Source of the DNA: Kosakonia sacchari | GTDB lineage: Bacteria > Pseudomonadota > Gammaproteobacteria > Enterobacterales > Enterobacteriaceae | NCBI GenBank assembly: GCA_900109485.1 | Contig: FOAY01000014.1 | Coordinates: 1-64,000 of the forward strand | Length of the DNA stretch: 64,000 nucleotides | Direction of reading: 5' to 3' | Part shown: positions 20,587 through 28,746 of the stretch, in pieces | Position numbering within the stretch: the first letter of the stretch is position 1 | Layout of the letters: the number at the start of each line of letters is the position of its first letter | Notes under the pieces: model-generated | Seen by the model: the letters and a program-made list of their open reading frames with translations, nothing else | Told to the model about the DNA's origin: nothing | The model's database searches: none | Translations under genes and position numbers: made by a program

Positions 20587-21001
20587 CGAAATAAAATACT
20601 CCCGTATCGTCATTCCAGATAAGCCTGAAGGTGAATCGCTTATTTAAATAATTTGCCTGTACTTCGAATTTAATGTGTTCCGGTTTGACCTGGGTACTGG
20701 TGATGGAAACCTGCGTCAGGCGCGGCTCGAAACGGGCAATGGTTGTTTTCAGCCGCTGTTCCATAATATTGCGCCGGGGAGTCAGTTCGTGAGTTTGCTG
20801 AAATGACTCATCGATACCAAAATTCAATACCGAAGTATTAATAAGGGGAATCTCCTCAATACCGGGATAGCGCGCGCGGGAGCTTAAACACATGTTTAAT
20901 TCTGTCAGTAATTGGTGATGCGAGAGCGCTTCGCACTGATAATCATCTTCTTCACGAAGAGGGTGATTATCACTGAGTGTTAAGAGTAATGAATGTATCA
21001 T
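20579..21001 (-). CDS. tssE: T6SS baseplate protein TssE (gp25-like)
   Basis: 140-aa homologue of phage T4 gp25/lysozyme-like sheath initiator. It shows the GPW/gp25 pattern: L-L-T-E-L-N-x-x-L-S-S-R near residue 35, I-x-x-T-V-x-N-F-G-I-D (LINTSVLNFGID) and the C-terminal I-x-F-E-V-x-A (IKFEVQANYL). The conserved EPRL sequence (ARFEPRLTQV) is present. Start ATG 20999-21001. Between hcp and tssF. Confidence 0.92.
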   Translation of the reverse strand: MIHSLLLTLSDNHPLREEDDYQCEALSHHQLLTELNMCLSSRARYPGIEEIPLINTSVLNFGIDESFQQTHELTPRRNIMEQRLKTTIARFEPRLTQVSITSTQVKPEHIKFEVQANYLNKRFTFRLIWNDDTGVFYFDE

Positions 21002-21052
21002 CAATGCGCTTCCTGGAAAAAACCGGCCGCCTGCGGCAGCCGGTGCACGCTG

Positions 21053-21535
21053 TTATTTAAGCGCTTTTGTCGGAATGTCGTATTTAATCGGCCCGATTTT
21101 ATCCAGGCCGGATTCTGCGGCATTCGGCACGTTAATGGTGAGATCAACTTCGCCTTCAAAGGTGAAAGTAATATCCATAAATAATTTGTCACGCATTTCG
21201 TAGCGAAGACTCTGGACCTTACAATCAGTGTAGGTGATACGCTGAATTTCATAGTTCGCTGAGTATTCGTCGGAGCCGCGGTGTACGACAGTGATAGTAA
21301 TATTTTTATAACCGCGTTTTAAATACTGCTCAAAAAAGTTGCTGCTTTCCTTGGTGACTAATAAGGAAACATGAGTTGAATCAAAATAGGTACCGTCAGG
21401 GCCGGAATACGTGGTGATACCCATCGGAGCATACCCTTCGATCCAGTCTTTATAAGCAGTTTCCGTTGATGCACCTTTAACGGGTTTGTTGTCAATTTTA
21501 ATTTCGATGAATTGACAGTCCTGGAGTTTAGCCAT
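21053..21535 (-). CDS. hcp: T6SS tube protein Hcp (TssD)
   Basis: 160-aa secreted protein that stacks as hexamers to form the inner tube and can chaperone small effectors. The sequence shows Hcp strands such as ITTYSGPDGTYFDSTHVSLL, YKNITITVVHRGSDEYSANY, and the C-terminal MDITFTFEGEVDLTINV. There is no C-terminal toxin extension. 39 bp after tssC and 51 bp before tssE. Confidence 0.94.
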   Translation of the reverse strand: MAKLQDCQFIEIKIDNKPVKGASTETAYKDWIEGYAPMGITTYSGPDGTYFDSTHVSLLVTKESSNFFEQYLKRGYKNITITVVHRGSDEYSANYEIQRITYTDCKVQSLRYEMRDKLFMDITFTFEGEVDLTINVPNAAESGLDKIGPIKYDIPTKALK

Positions 21536-21574
21536 ATCTAATCCTTTATTAATAATGAAACGATGAAAAATAAA

Positions 21575-23056
21575 TTACGCACCGGCAGCAGACGGTAAAT
21601 CGGCTACAAGGCGTAAAGACATACTTAAACCCTCAAGTTGAAAATGAGGTTTTAACCATGCGATTGCGCGATAAGTCCCGGGAAAACCAGGGACTTCAAC
21701 AACGTCTATTTGGGCTTCACGCAGGGGATAGCGTGCTTTCGTTTCCGGGCCTGCGTTATCGGAGGCCACGACATATTGCATAATCCACTTCTGTAAATAT
21801 TCTTCGCACTCGCTACGCGACATAAAACTGCCGACCTTATCGCGAACGATGGATTTCAAATAATGGGCAAACCGCGACGTGGCCAGAATATAGGGCAACT
21901 GGCTCGACAAGCGCGCATTCGCATTCGCCTGGTCAGAGTTATATAAACGCGGTTTGTTGGCTGACTGAACGGCAAAAAACGCCGCGTAGTCGGTTCCTTT
22001 GCAATGCACCAGTGGAATAAAACCAAGATCGGAAAGCTCTTTTTCCCGGCGATCTGAAATCGCGACCTGCGTAGGGCATTGCATGGTCCTTTCACCGCTG
22101 ATTGAGGTGTAGTTATACGCCGGCAATGATTGCACCAGGCCACCCCCTTCGACGCCGCGAATGGATGCGCACCAGCCATACTCTTCAAAGGATTCAACGA
22201 TCTTGCCTGCCAGCTCCCAGGCAGAATTCATCCACAGATAATCGCTGCCGCTTTCGTTTTCATTGATCTGTTCTTCAAAGCTAAAGGTTTCCGCCGGGAT
22301 GGTTTTACTGCCGTAGGGCATACGCCCCAGCACGCGGGGTAAGGTGAGGCCAATATAACGGCTATCATCGTTCTGGCGGAATGAACGCCAGCGCGCATAA
22401 TCCGTGGTCTCAAACAATTTCGCCATATCCCGTGGGCGAGGCAGCTCGGAAAAATCCTGCATCGACAGCATGCCCGGCGCAATCGCACTCAGGAAAGGAG
22501 CGTGGGCCGCTGCCGCGACGTGGGAAATCTGTTCCAGCAAATTAATATCTTGTGGCGTGTTATCAAATTCGAAATCGCCAATAAAGGACGAAAATGGCGT
22601 ACCGCCAAAAGTACCGTATTCGCTTTCATAGACGCATTTAAACAACATTGACTGATCGAAATCGCTGGCCGATTTAAAATCTTTTATCAATTCTTGTTTA
22701 GTACATTGCAGAACCCGGACTTGCGTATTTTCCGTTACGCTGGTCTGCACCAGTTTATGCAGGCCACGCCATGAAGACTCTTTTTTCTGAAATTCAGGGG
22801 CATGAATAATTAAACTTACCTGACTGGAAAGCAGTTCATCAATGGCTGAAATTCGCTGTTCGATACTGCCAATCAGATCGCTGGAAACAATCACTGTTCC
22901 TGCTGTCACTTCGGCAAGAAAATTATTAAGCTGTGTTTTCATCCGGTCGCGATCGGATTCACGACGAATTGCTTTTGTATTATCGATTACCTGATTGAGA
23001 AAATCATCACTGAATGATGTTTCAGCAACAGTGCCTACCGCCAGTTCACTATCCAT
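21575..23056 (-). CDS. tssC: T6SS sheath large subunit TssC (VipB)
   Basis: 493-aa sheath protein forming the contractile tail with TssB. Family motifs are present: SSWRGLHKLVQ, FGGTPFSSFIGDFEFD, GLTLPRVLGRMPYG, then FAHYLKSIVRDKVGSFMSR and the C-terminal LEGLSMSLRLVADLP. Two bases separate it from the tssB stop, so the pair is translationally coupled. Confidence 0.96.
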   Translation of the reverse strand: MDSELAVGTVAETSFSDDFLNQVIDNTKAIRRESDRDRMKTQLNNFLAEVTAGTVIVSSDLIGSIEQRISAIDELLSSQVSLIIHAPEFQKKESSWRGLHKLVQTSVTENTQVRVLQCTKQELIKDFKSASDFDQSMLFKCVYESEYGTFGGTPFSSFIGDFEFDNTPQDINLLEQISHVAAAAHAPFLSAIAPGMLSMQDFSELPRPRDMAKLFETTDYARWRSFRQNDDSRYIGLTLPRVLGRMPYGSKTIPAETFSFEEQINENESGSDYLWMNSAWELAGKIVESFEEYGWCASIRGVEGGGLVQSLPAYNYTSISGERTMQCPTQVAISDRREKELSDLGFIPLVHCKGTDYAAFFAVQSANKPRLYNSDQANANARLSSQLPYILATSRFAHYLKSIVRDKVGSFMSRSECEEYLQKWIMQYVVASDNAGPETKARYPLREAQIDVVEVPGFPGTYRAIAWLKPHFQLEGLSMSLRLVADLPSAAGA

Positions 23057-23058
23057 TT

Positions 23059-23541
23059 TTATTCCTCTGCCGGGTTATCTGTCTGCTCTGTTTGTTTATT
23101 CTGCTGCATGGCTATTTCTGCCAGCTGCGTTTTTAAACGCTCATTACTGGCGGCGCGATTACGTAAATCTGATAATTGTTCACGCAGTTCCATCAATTTG
23201 CGTAGCGGTTCTACTTGCTGAACAATATTATCTGGCGAAAAATCATCCATATTCTGGAAAGTTAATGACACGGCCATTTTCCCTTCCTGATCGGGCAATG
23301 CGCTGTCGACTAAAAATTCAGCGACCGGTTTCATCGACGACATGATTTCGTTGAAATTATCTTTATCAACGTGCAGGAATTTACGATCGCGCAGTTCAGT
23401 TTCGGTATTGGTGAAATCGCCCATAACGCCAAGAACTAAAGGTAATTCTTTTGCCGTCTGGGCATCACCAATCTCGACATCATAGGTTATTTGTACCCGC
23501 GGCGGACGGGCTTTATCTAATTTGTGTTGAGTGTTGCTCAT
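23059..23541 (-). CDS. tssB: T6SS sheath small subunit TssB (VipA)
   Basis: 160-aa sheath protein, partner of TssC and substrate of ClpV through the assembled sheath. It begins STQ-like (MSNTQHKLDKARPPRVQITY) with conserved VQITYDVEIGDA and ELPLVLGVMGDFT, and DFSPDNIVQQVEPLRKL. ATG 23539-23541 is chosen because GGAGG lies five bases upstream; an ATG four codons earlier has no ribosome site. First gene of the T6SS operon. Confidence 0.95.
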   Translation of the reverse strand: MSNTQHKLDKARPPRVQITYDVEIGDAQTAKELPLVLGVMGDFTNTETELRDRKFLHVDKDNFNEIMSSMKPVAEFLVDSALPDQEGKMAVSLTFQNMDDFSPDNIVQQVEPLRKLMELREQLSDLRNRAASNERLKTQLAEIAMQQNKQTEQTDNPAEE

Positions 23542-24048
23542 GTTGTCCTCCAAATAATGACGTCTAACTTAATTAACCATGCAATTAAGCTGTCACTGGT
23601 GCTGTGCTCAAACATACGTTTATAAGTTACTTCAGGTTGTAGTTTGTCGCTATATTTATGCTCTTAATTAAGAGCGAATGGGAATATTCAAGAAATAGGC
23701 TTTCTGAATAATATTTGAGATATTTTTATACAGCGGGACTAAAGCTTATTATTGTTTGCAGTATGAGTATTACATTATCACAAATTGAGCGATCGGCAGT
23801 GTTTTTAATTTTGTTTATGGAGAAACATAATATATGTAATTCAGCGAAGAACTTTAAACAACCGTTCCAATTACAGGTTGAAATAATCATCCTGGCAATT
23901 GGACTGTTATTACGCTTGATACCTTATTTGATTGTCTTGCCTGGTCGATGCCTGCGGTATGCGCGTGTAGAACCTCTGCGCAGCGTGCTTTCCGCTGCCG
24001 ACGGACTGACAAAATGTGCGCTTATCTTGACAATCCATTGACAGTTAA
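23542..24048. promoter_or_regulatory. AT-rich regulatory region upstream of the T6SS operon
   Basis: About 500 bp without a supported gene separates tssB (minus strand) from marR (plus strand). It must carry the promoter of the T6SS operon. The tssB-proximal half is strongly AT-rich, as expected for an H-NS-silenced promoter. A 108-codon plus-strand frame here (23715-24041) has no ribosome site and an implausible composition and was not called. No sigma54 -24/-12 element was recognised by eye. Confidence 0.5.
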
Positions 24049-24090
24049 TTGCCTGGTCAGTAGTTTCATTTGTAATTACTGACCAGGCAA
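24049..24090. promoter_or_regulatory. 14-bp perfect inverted repeat, probable MarR operator
   Basis: TTGCCTGGTCAGTA (24049-24062) and TACTGACCAGGCAA (24077-24090) are exact complements with a 14-bp spacer, ending five bases before the marR start codon. MarR proteins bind such dyads in their own promoters, so autoregulation is the simplest reading. The position over the ribosome-binding region means it could also act as an RNA hairpin limiting translation. Confidence 0.6.
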
Positions 24091-24095
24091 ACATC

Positions 24096-24551
24096 ATGAC
24101 GGACACGACGGATACCCCCATTCCCAAACTGCATCTTGGCTTACTGATTCATCTGGCGAACCAGTTTAAAGACCAGCTTATCAGTCAGTATTTTTCCTCG
24201 GCGGATATCACCGCTGCGCAGTTCAAGGTGCTGATCAGTATCTACAAAGGCTTTAACAGCCCGATTGAAGTGAGCAAAAACTTGCTGATGGATGCCGGGG
24301 CGATGAGCCGCATGCTGGAACGGATGGTGAAACGTGATCTGATCGTGCGCAACACCAACCCGGAGGATAAACGCCAGGTGATCCTGGCCCTGACCGAAAA
24401 AGGGCTGCAGATCTGCGAACGTTTCCAGAATGAGGCGCTGGCCTCGATTCTCAGTTCGCTGACCAGCCGCCTGACACCCGAAGAGGCCCGATTGCTGGTC
24501 GATTTACTGATAAAAATGTTGCCGGACGAGGCAACTCGCCCACATCGCTAA
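24096..24551 (+). CDS. MarR-family transcriptional regulator of the adjacent efflux operon
   Basis: 151-aa winged-helix regulator. N-terminal dimerisation helices (LHLGLLIHLANQFKDQLI) are followed by the helix-turn-helix with DAGAMSRMLERMVKRDLI and the wing NPEDKRQVILALTEKG, the classical MarR signature. It differs from E. coli EmrR/MprA, being shorter with no close motif match, but it leads an emrAB-like operon in the same way and probably represses it in response to toxic compounds. The upstream inverted repeat is a likely operator. The start codon lacks a good Shine-Dalgarno sequence. Confidence 0.85.
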   Translation: MTDTTDTPIPKLHLGLLIHLANQFKDQLISQYFSSADITAAQFKVLISIYKGFNSPIEVSKNLLMDAGAMSRMLERMVKRDLIVRNTNPEDKRQVILALTEKGLQICERFQNEALASILSSLTSRLTPEEARLLVDLLIKMLPDEATRPHR

Positions 24552-24573
24552 GCTGTCCAATAAGGTATTCACG

Positions 24574-25752
24574 ATGCAAACTTCATCTGCACAAGCCGAA
24601 CGTGCGCCGGGCAAACGTAAGCGCAACTTCGCTATTCTGTTCCTCATTCTGCTGGTTATCGCCGCAGGATGTCTGGCCTGGTACTTTTTGTATGCTCGCT
24701 ATTACGAAACGACCGATGACGCTTACGTTAACGCCAACCTGGTGACGCTGACGCCGCAAATCGCCGGCACCGTCACGCAAGTTACCGTGGATGAAGGTGA
24801 TTACGTAGAAAAAGGGCAGCCGCTGGTGCTGCTCGATCCGAGCGATACGGAAATCGCCCTGCAACAGGCGGAAGCCAACCTTGCCAGCACCGTGCGTCAG
24901 GTGCGCGGGCTTTACAGTACCGCCGATAACTATCGCGCACAGGTCGAAGCGAAACAGGTGACGCTGCAAACCGCGCAAAATGACTATGCGCGTCGGCAAA
25001 AGATTTTCGCCAGCGGGGCGATTGCCGCTGAAGATCTGGCGCATTACCGCGATGCGGTGACCACCGCGAAAAGCGACTTGGTGGCGGCGCAACAGGCGTT
25101 AACCACCAATCTGGCGATGGTCGATGACACGGTGATCGACAGCCACCCGGAAATCAAAAGCGCGGTCGCCACGCTGCGCCAGCGCTACCTTGATAATGCC
25201 CGCAGCACCATTGTTGCGCCGGTGAGCGGCTTTGTTGCCAAACGCGCGGTGCAGCTTGGCATGCGGGTTGATTCCGGCACCACGTTGATGTCGATTGTGC
25301 CGCTGGATCAGGTCTGGGTGGATGCCAACTTTAAAGAGAGCCAGATGGAAACCATGCGACTGGGGCAGAAAGTGACGCTGACCGCCGATCTCTATGGCGA
25401 TAACGTTGAATACCACGGAGTGATTGAGAGCCTGGGTATTGGTACCGGCAGCGCCTTCTCGCTGCTGCCCGCGCAGAACGCCAGCGGTAACTGGATCAAA
25501 ATTGTCCAGCGTCTGCCGGTGCGTATCACGCTCGATCCGCACGATATGCAGAAACACCCGCTGCGCGTCGGGCTGTCGATGTTCGCCCGCGTGGATATCC
25601 GTGATACGGACGGTCATCTGCTGCCGCAGGAGACCGTTGCCGCGCCGCGCTTTACCACGGACGTGTACCAGAACGCGCTGCAAAATGCCGATCAACTGGT
25701 GGCGAAAATTCTTCATGACAACAGCCAGGCGGTAGCGTCCAGCGCCCGCTAA
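24574..25752 (+). CDS. Multidrug efflux periplasmic adaptor subunit, EmrA-like (HlyD family)
   Basis: 392-aa membrane fusion protein that links an inner-membrane MFS pump to an outer-membrane channel. A short cytoplasmic tail is followed by one TM helix (residues about 17-37, FAILFLILLVIAAGCLAWYF). Then come the lipoyl halves (ETTDDAYVNANLVTLTPQIA, GDYVEKGQPLVLLDPSD), the alpha-helical hairpin, and the second lipoyl/barrel part (STIVAPVSGFVAKRAVQLGM, VWVDANFKESQM). Close in layout to EmrA (390 aa). 22 bp after marR and 10 bp before the emrB-like gene. Confidence 0.9.
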   Translation: MQTSSAQAERAPGKRKRNFAILFLILLVIAAGCLAWYFLYARYYETTDDAYVNANLVTLTPQIAGTVTQVTVDEGDYVEKGQPLVLLDPSDTEIALQQAEANLASTVRQVRGLYSTADNYRAQVEAKQVTLQTAQNDYARRQKIFASGAIAAEDLAHYRDAVTTAKSDLVAAQQALTTNLAMVDDTVIDSHPEIKSAVATLRQRYLDNARSTIVAPVSGFVAKRAVQLGMRVDSGTTLMSIVPLDQVWVDANFKESQMETMRLGQKVTLTADLYGDNVEYHGVIESLGIGTGSAFSLLPAQNASGNWIKIVQRLPVRITLDPHDMQKHPLRVGLSMFARVDIRDTDGHLLPQETVAAPRFTTDVYQNALQNADQLVAKILHDNSQAVASSAR

Positions 25753-25762
25753 GAGAGACGTT

Positions 25763-27301
25763 ATGCAAGATAAGTCGGCGTTTACGCCTCCCAGCCTGCT
25801 GCTGGCGACGATTGCGCTGTCGCTGGCAACGTTTATGCAGGTGCTGGATACCACCATCGCCAACGTGGCGCTGCCGACCATCGCCGGTAACCTCGGCGTC
25901 AGCTCGGATCAGGGCACCTGGGTGATCACCTCGTTTGCGGTGTGCAACGCCATTGCGCTGCCGCTGACCGGCTGGTTCACCCGACGTTTCGGCCAGCTTA
26001 AGCTGTTTGTCGGCTCGGTGGCGCTCTTTACCCTGACCTCGTTCCTCTGCGGCTTTGCCCACAGCATGACCGAGTTGATTATTTTCCGCGCCCTGCAGGG
26101 CTTTTTCGCCGGGCCGATGTTCCCGATGTGCCAGACGCTATTGCTGGTCATTTTCCCGACCAGCAAACGCAGTATGGCGCTGGCGCTGCTGTCGATGGTG
26201 ACCGTCGTGGCGCCGATTGTCGGCCCGATCACCGGTGGCTGGATCACCGATAACTACTCGTGGCCGTGGATCTTTTATATCAACGTGCCGATCGGGATTT
26301 TCGCCGCCATTACCGTCTGGAGCCAGCTCCGCGCGAGGGAAGAGGCCACTACCACCGCGCCGATTGATTACATTGGCATTGCGTTGCTGGTTCTCGGCGT
26401 TGGGCTGTTGCAGGTGGTGCTCGACAAAGGCAACGATATTGACTGGTTCAACGCGCCGGAAATCATCGTCATGTCAGTTATCTCCGCAATTGCGCTGGTC
26501 TCGTTTGTGATTTGGGAACTGGGGGAAAAGCACCCGATTGTGAACCTGCGGCTGTTTAAGGATCGTAACTTCGCCATCGGTACGGCAACGCTGACGCTTG
26601 GCTATGCGGCATTTTTCGCCATCAACATTATTCTGCCGCAGTGGCTGCAAACCCAGATGGGTTACACCGCCATCTGGGCCGGGCTGGCCGCTGCGCCGAT
26701 GGGGTTTTTACCGCTGTTGCTGACGCCATTTATCGGCCGCTATGCGCACAAAGTGGATCTGCGCTTCCTCGCCACGCTGTCGTTCCTGACGATGGGCATA
26801 TCATGCTTGCTGCGCGCGCAGTTTAATACCAGCGTCGATTTTCGCACCATTGCCGAAGTGCAGATGTTTATGGGCATCGGCGTGGCCTTCTTCTTTATGC
26901 CGATCACCACCATTGTGCTGTCGAATTTGAGCGGTGCTGAAGTGGCGGAAGGCTCCGGGCTGGCGACCTTTTTCCGCGTGCTCGGCGGTTCTTTCGCCTC
27001 GTCGCTCACCACCTGGATTTGGTCGCGGCGTGAGGTTTATCACCATGCTAACCTCACCGAGAGCGTCACCACCTATAACCCGGCAGCAATGGATTACCTG
27101 CAAAAGATGGGCGGTGTGACGCAGCAGCACCTTGCGTCCGTCGATAAAACCATCGAGCAGCAGGCCTATATGATGTCGACCATCGACTATTTCTGGCTGC
27201 TGGGCTGGGGTTTCATGGTACTGATGGTGTTGATTTGGTTTGCCCGCCCGCCGTTTGTGCGTTCCGGCGCGTCTGGCGCGCCGCCCGCGGCAGGGCATTA
27301 A
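25763..27301 (+). CDS. Multidrug efflux MFS transporter, EmrB-like (DHA2, 14 TM)
   Basis: 512-aa drug:H+ antiporter of the DHA2 group. The N-terminus LATFMQVLDTTIANVALPTI with the motif LDxTIVNVALP variant, motif A-like GWFTRRFGQLKLF, and motif C GPITGGWITDNYSWPWIFYI are all present. Fourteen hydrophobic segments are expected. It works with the adaptor encoded just upstream to expel hydrophobic toxicants across both membranes, and needs a TolC-type channel from elsewhere. It ends in an Ala/Gly-rich cytoplasmic tail. Confidence 0.92.
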   Translation: MQDKSAFTPPSLLLATIALSLATFMQVLDTTIANVALPTIAGNLGVSSDQGTWVITSFAVCNAIALPLTGWFTRRFGQLKLFVGSVALFTLTSFLCGFAHSMTELIIFRALQGFFAGPMFPMCQTLLLVIFPTSKRSMALALLSMVTVVAPIVGPITGGWITDNYSWPWIFYINVPIGIFAAITVWSQLRAREEATTTAPIDYIGIALLVLGVGLLQVVLDKGNDIDWFNAPEIIVMSVISAIALVSFVIWELGEKHPIVNLRLFKDRNFAIGTATLTLGYAAFFAINIILPQWLQTQMGYTAIWAGLAAAPMGFLPLLLTPFIGRYAHKVDLRFLATLSFLTMGISCLLRAQFNTSVDFRTIAEVQMFMGIGVAFFFMPITTIVLSNLSGAEVAEGSGLATFFRVLGGSFASSLTTWIWSRREVYHHANLTESVTTYNPAAMDYLQKMGGVTQQHLASVDKTIEQQAYMMSTIDYFWLLGWGFMVLMVLIWFARPPFVRSGASGAPPAAGH

Positions 27302-27303
27302 TA

Positions 27304-27420
27304 CAATACCCAAAATAATTCGAGTTGCAGGACAAAGCGCTTTTCCGTTTTGAACAGCGCCAGCGCTGGCCCCGAACAGGAAAGCCAACGCACATGCAAC
27401 TTGAAGTATGACGGGGATAA
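27304..27420. repeat. Enterobacterial dispersed intergenic repeat
   Basis: Flanking sequences ATAATTCGAGTTGCAG (27315-27330) and TGCAACTTGAAGTATGACGG (27395-27414) form an imperfect inverted repeat around a variable core. From memory, this edge pair recurs many times between genes in Klebsiella, Enterobacter and Serratia genomes. It fills the gap between the emrB-like gene and the next MFS gene and has no coding content. Confidence 0.6.
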
Positions 27421-27433
27421 GATGAGATAAACT

Positions 27434-28669
27434 ATGGCACCCGTATTACCCGGCAGTGATGGTCGTTTATTGCAGCACCGTTCGTTTGTGGCGTTCTGGC
27501 TGGCGCGAACCAGCTCCAGCTTTGGTTTTCAGATGTTATCCATCATTGTCGGCTGGCAGATCTATTCCCAGACGCAAAGCGCCTTCTGGCTGGGGATGAT
27601 TGGTCTGGTGCAGTTTGTTCCTTCGGTCACGCTGGCGCTGCCTGCCGGGCATATCGCCGATCAGTTTGACCGGCGCCGCGTGGTGCTGATCGGGCAGATT
27701 TGCGAATGGCTGGCGATTGCGGCGCTGGCCTGGCTGACGTGGCAAGGCGACGCCAGCGTCGGGGTGATCCTGCTGCTGATTTTTATTATCTCCTGCGCCA
27801 AAACCGTCGAATCACCGTCGATGATTTCGATGCTGCCGGCGCTGGTTCCGGCCTCGATTTTACCCCGCGCCACCGCCGCCAATGCGGTTTCCGGCCAGGC
27901 GGCGCAGATTGTCGGCCCGGCGCTGGGCGGGTTTCTCTATGCTGCGGGCGCGGATGTGGTGTATACCGCCACGGCGGGGCTGTATCTGGTGTCGCTGCTG
28001 CTGGTGATCACGCTGCGCTATGAACAGGCGCAGCCGAAACGCACTCCGGCCACGCTTTCATCGCTGTTCGCCGGGGTGAATTTTATCCGCAACCGCCCGG
28101 ATGTGCTGGGCGTGATCTCCCTCGATCTGTTCGCCGTGTTATTGGGCGGGGCGACGGCGCTGCTGCCCATTTTCGCTCACGATGTACTGCATACCGGGCC
28201 GCTGGGGCTGGGTTTGCTGCGCAGCGCGCCTGCGGTCGGAGCGCTGCTGGTGGGCTTCTGGCTCAGCCACCGAACGCTGACGCGCAACGTCGGCATGATC
28301 ATGTTTCTGAGCGTTGCCGGGTTTGGCGTGGCGACGCTGGTGTTTGCGTTTTCAAACCTGATGTGGCTGTCGCTGCTGGCGCTGTTCGCCCTCGGCGGCT
28401 GCGATATGGTGAGCATGGTGATCCGCGGTTCGCTGGTGCAACTGGATACCCCGGATGAGATGCGCGGGCGGGTCAATGCGGTGAACTCGATCTTTATCAA
28501 CACCTCCAACCAGCTTGGCGAATTTGAATCCGGCATGCTCGCCGCGTGGCTCGGCGCGGTGCCCGCTGCGGCGCTGGGCGGTATCGGCACGCTGCTGGTG
28601 GTGGCGCTGTGGATGAAGATGTTCCCTGGCCTGCGTCATCGTCAGCGGCTGGAGAGCAGCGCAGCATAG
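27434..28669 (+). CDS. MFS exporter, EntS-like (12 TM)
   Basis: 411-aa major facilitator protein. The opening HRSFVAFWLARTSSSFGFQM and LPAGHIADQFDRRRVVLIGQ (motif A G-x-x-x-D-[RQ]-x-x-R-R) and MISMLPALVPASILPRATAA fit the EntS/MFS_3 group of siderophore or drug exporters. Twelve hydrophobic segments are expected. It could export a siderophore or an antimicrobial, but no biosynthetic genes are nearby. A dispersed repeat separates it from the emrAB-like genes; it may be read through from that operon or have its own promoter. Confidence 0.82.
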   Translation: MAPVLPGSDGRLLQHRSFVAFWLARTSSSFGFQMLSIIVGWQIYSQTQSAFWLGMIGLVQFVPSVTLALPAGHIADQFDRRRVVLIGQICEWLAIAALAWLTWQGDASVGVILLLIFIISCAKTVESPSMISMLPALVPASILPRATAANAVSGQAAQIVGPALGGFLYAAGADVVYTATAGLYLVSLLLVITLRYEQAQPKRTPATLSSLFAGVNFIRNRPDVLGVISLDLFAVLLGGATALLPIFAHDVLHTGPLGLGLLRSAPAVGALLVGFWLSHRTLTRNVGMIMFLSVAGFGVATLVFAFSNLMWLSLLALFALGGCDMVSMVIRGSLVQLDTPDEMRGRVNAVNSIFINTSNQLGEFESGMLAAWLGAVPAAALGGIGTLLVVALWMKMFPGLRHRQRLESSAA

Positions 28670-28746
28670 CCGCAGACGCATTTGCCCACGCCGGGCGAAA
28701 GCAGGCTATGCTTTCTTTTTTGCTCTCTTTTCAAGGAGGAACCATC

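Noticed and set aside
23715..24041. 108-codon plus-strand frame between tssB and marR
   Set aside because: No ribosome site, AT-rich region, implausible composition and no recognisable domain; treated as regulatory DNA.
28546..28746. Longer start for the periplasmic hydrolase
   Set aside because: It would overlap the MFS gene and hide a clear signal peptide; the ATG at 28747 has a strong ribosome site.
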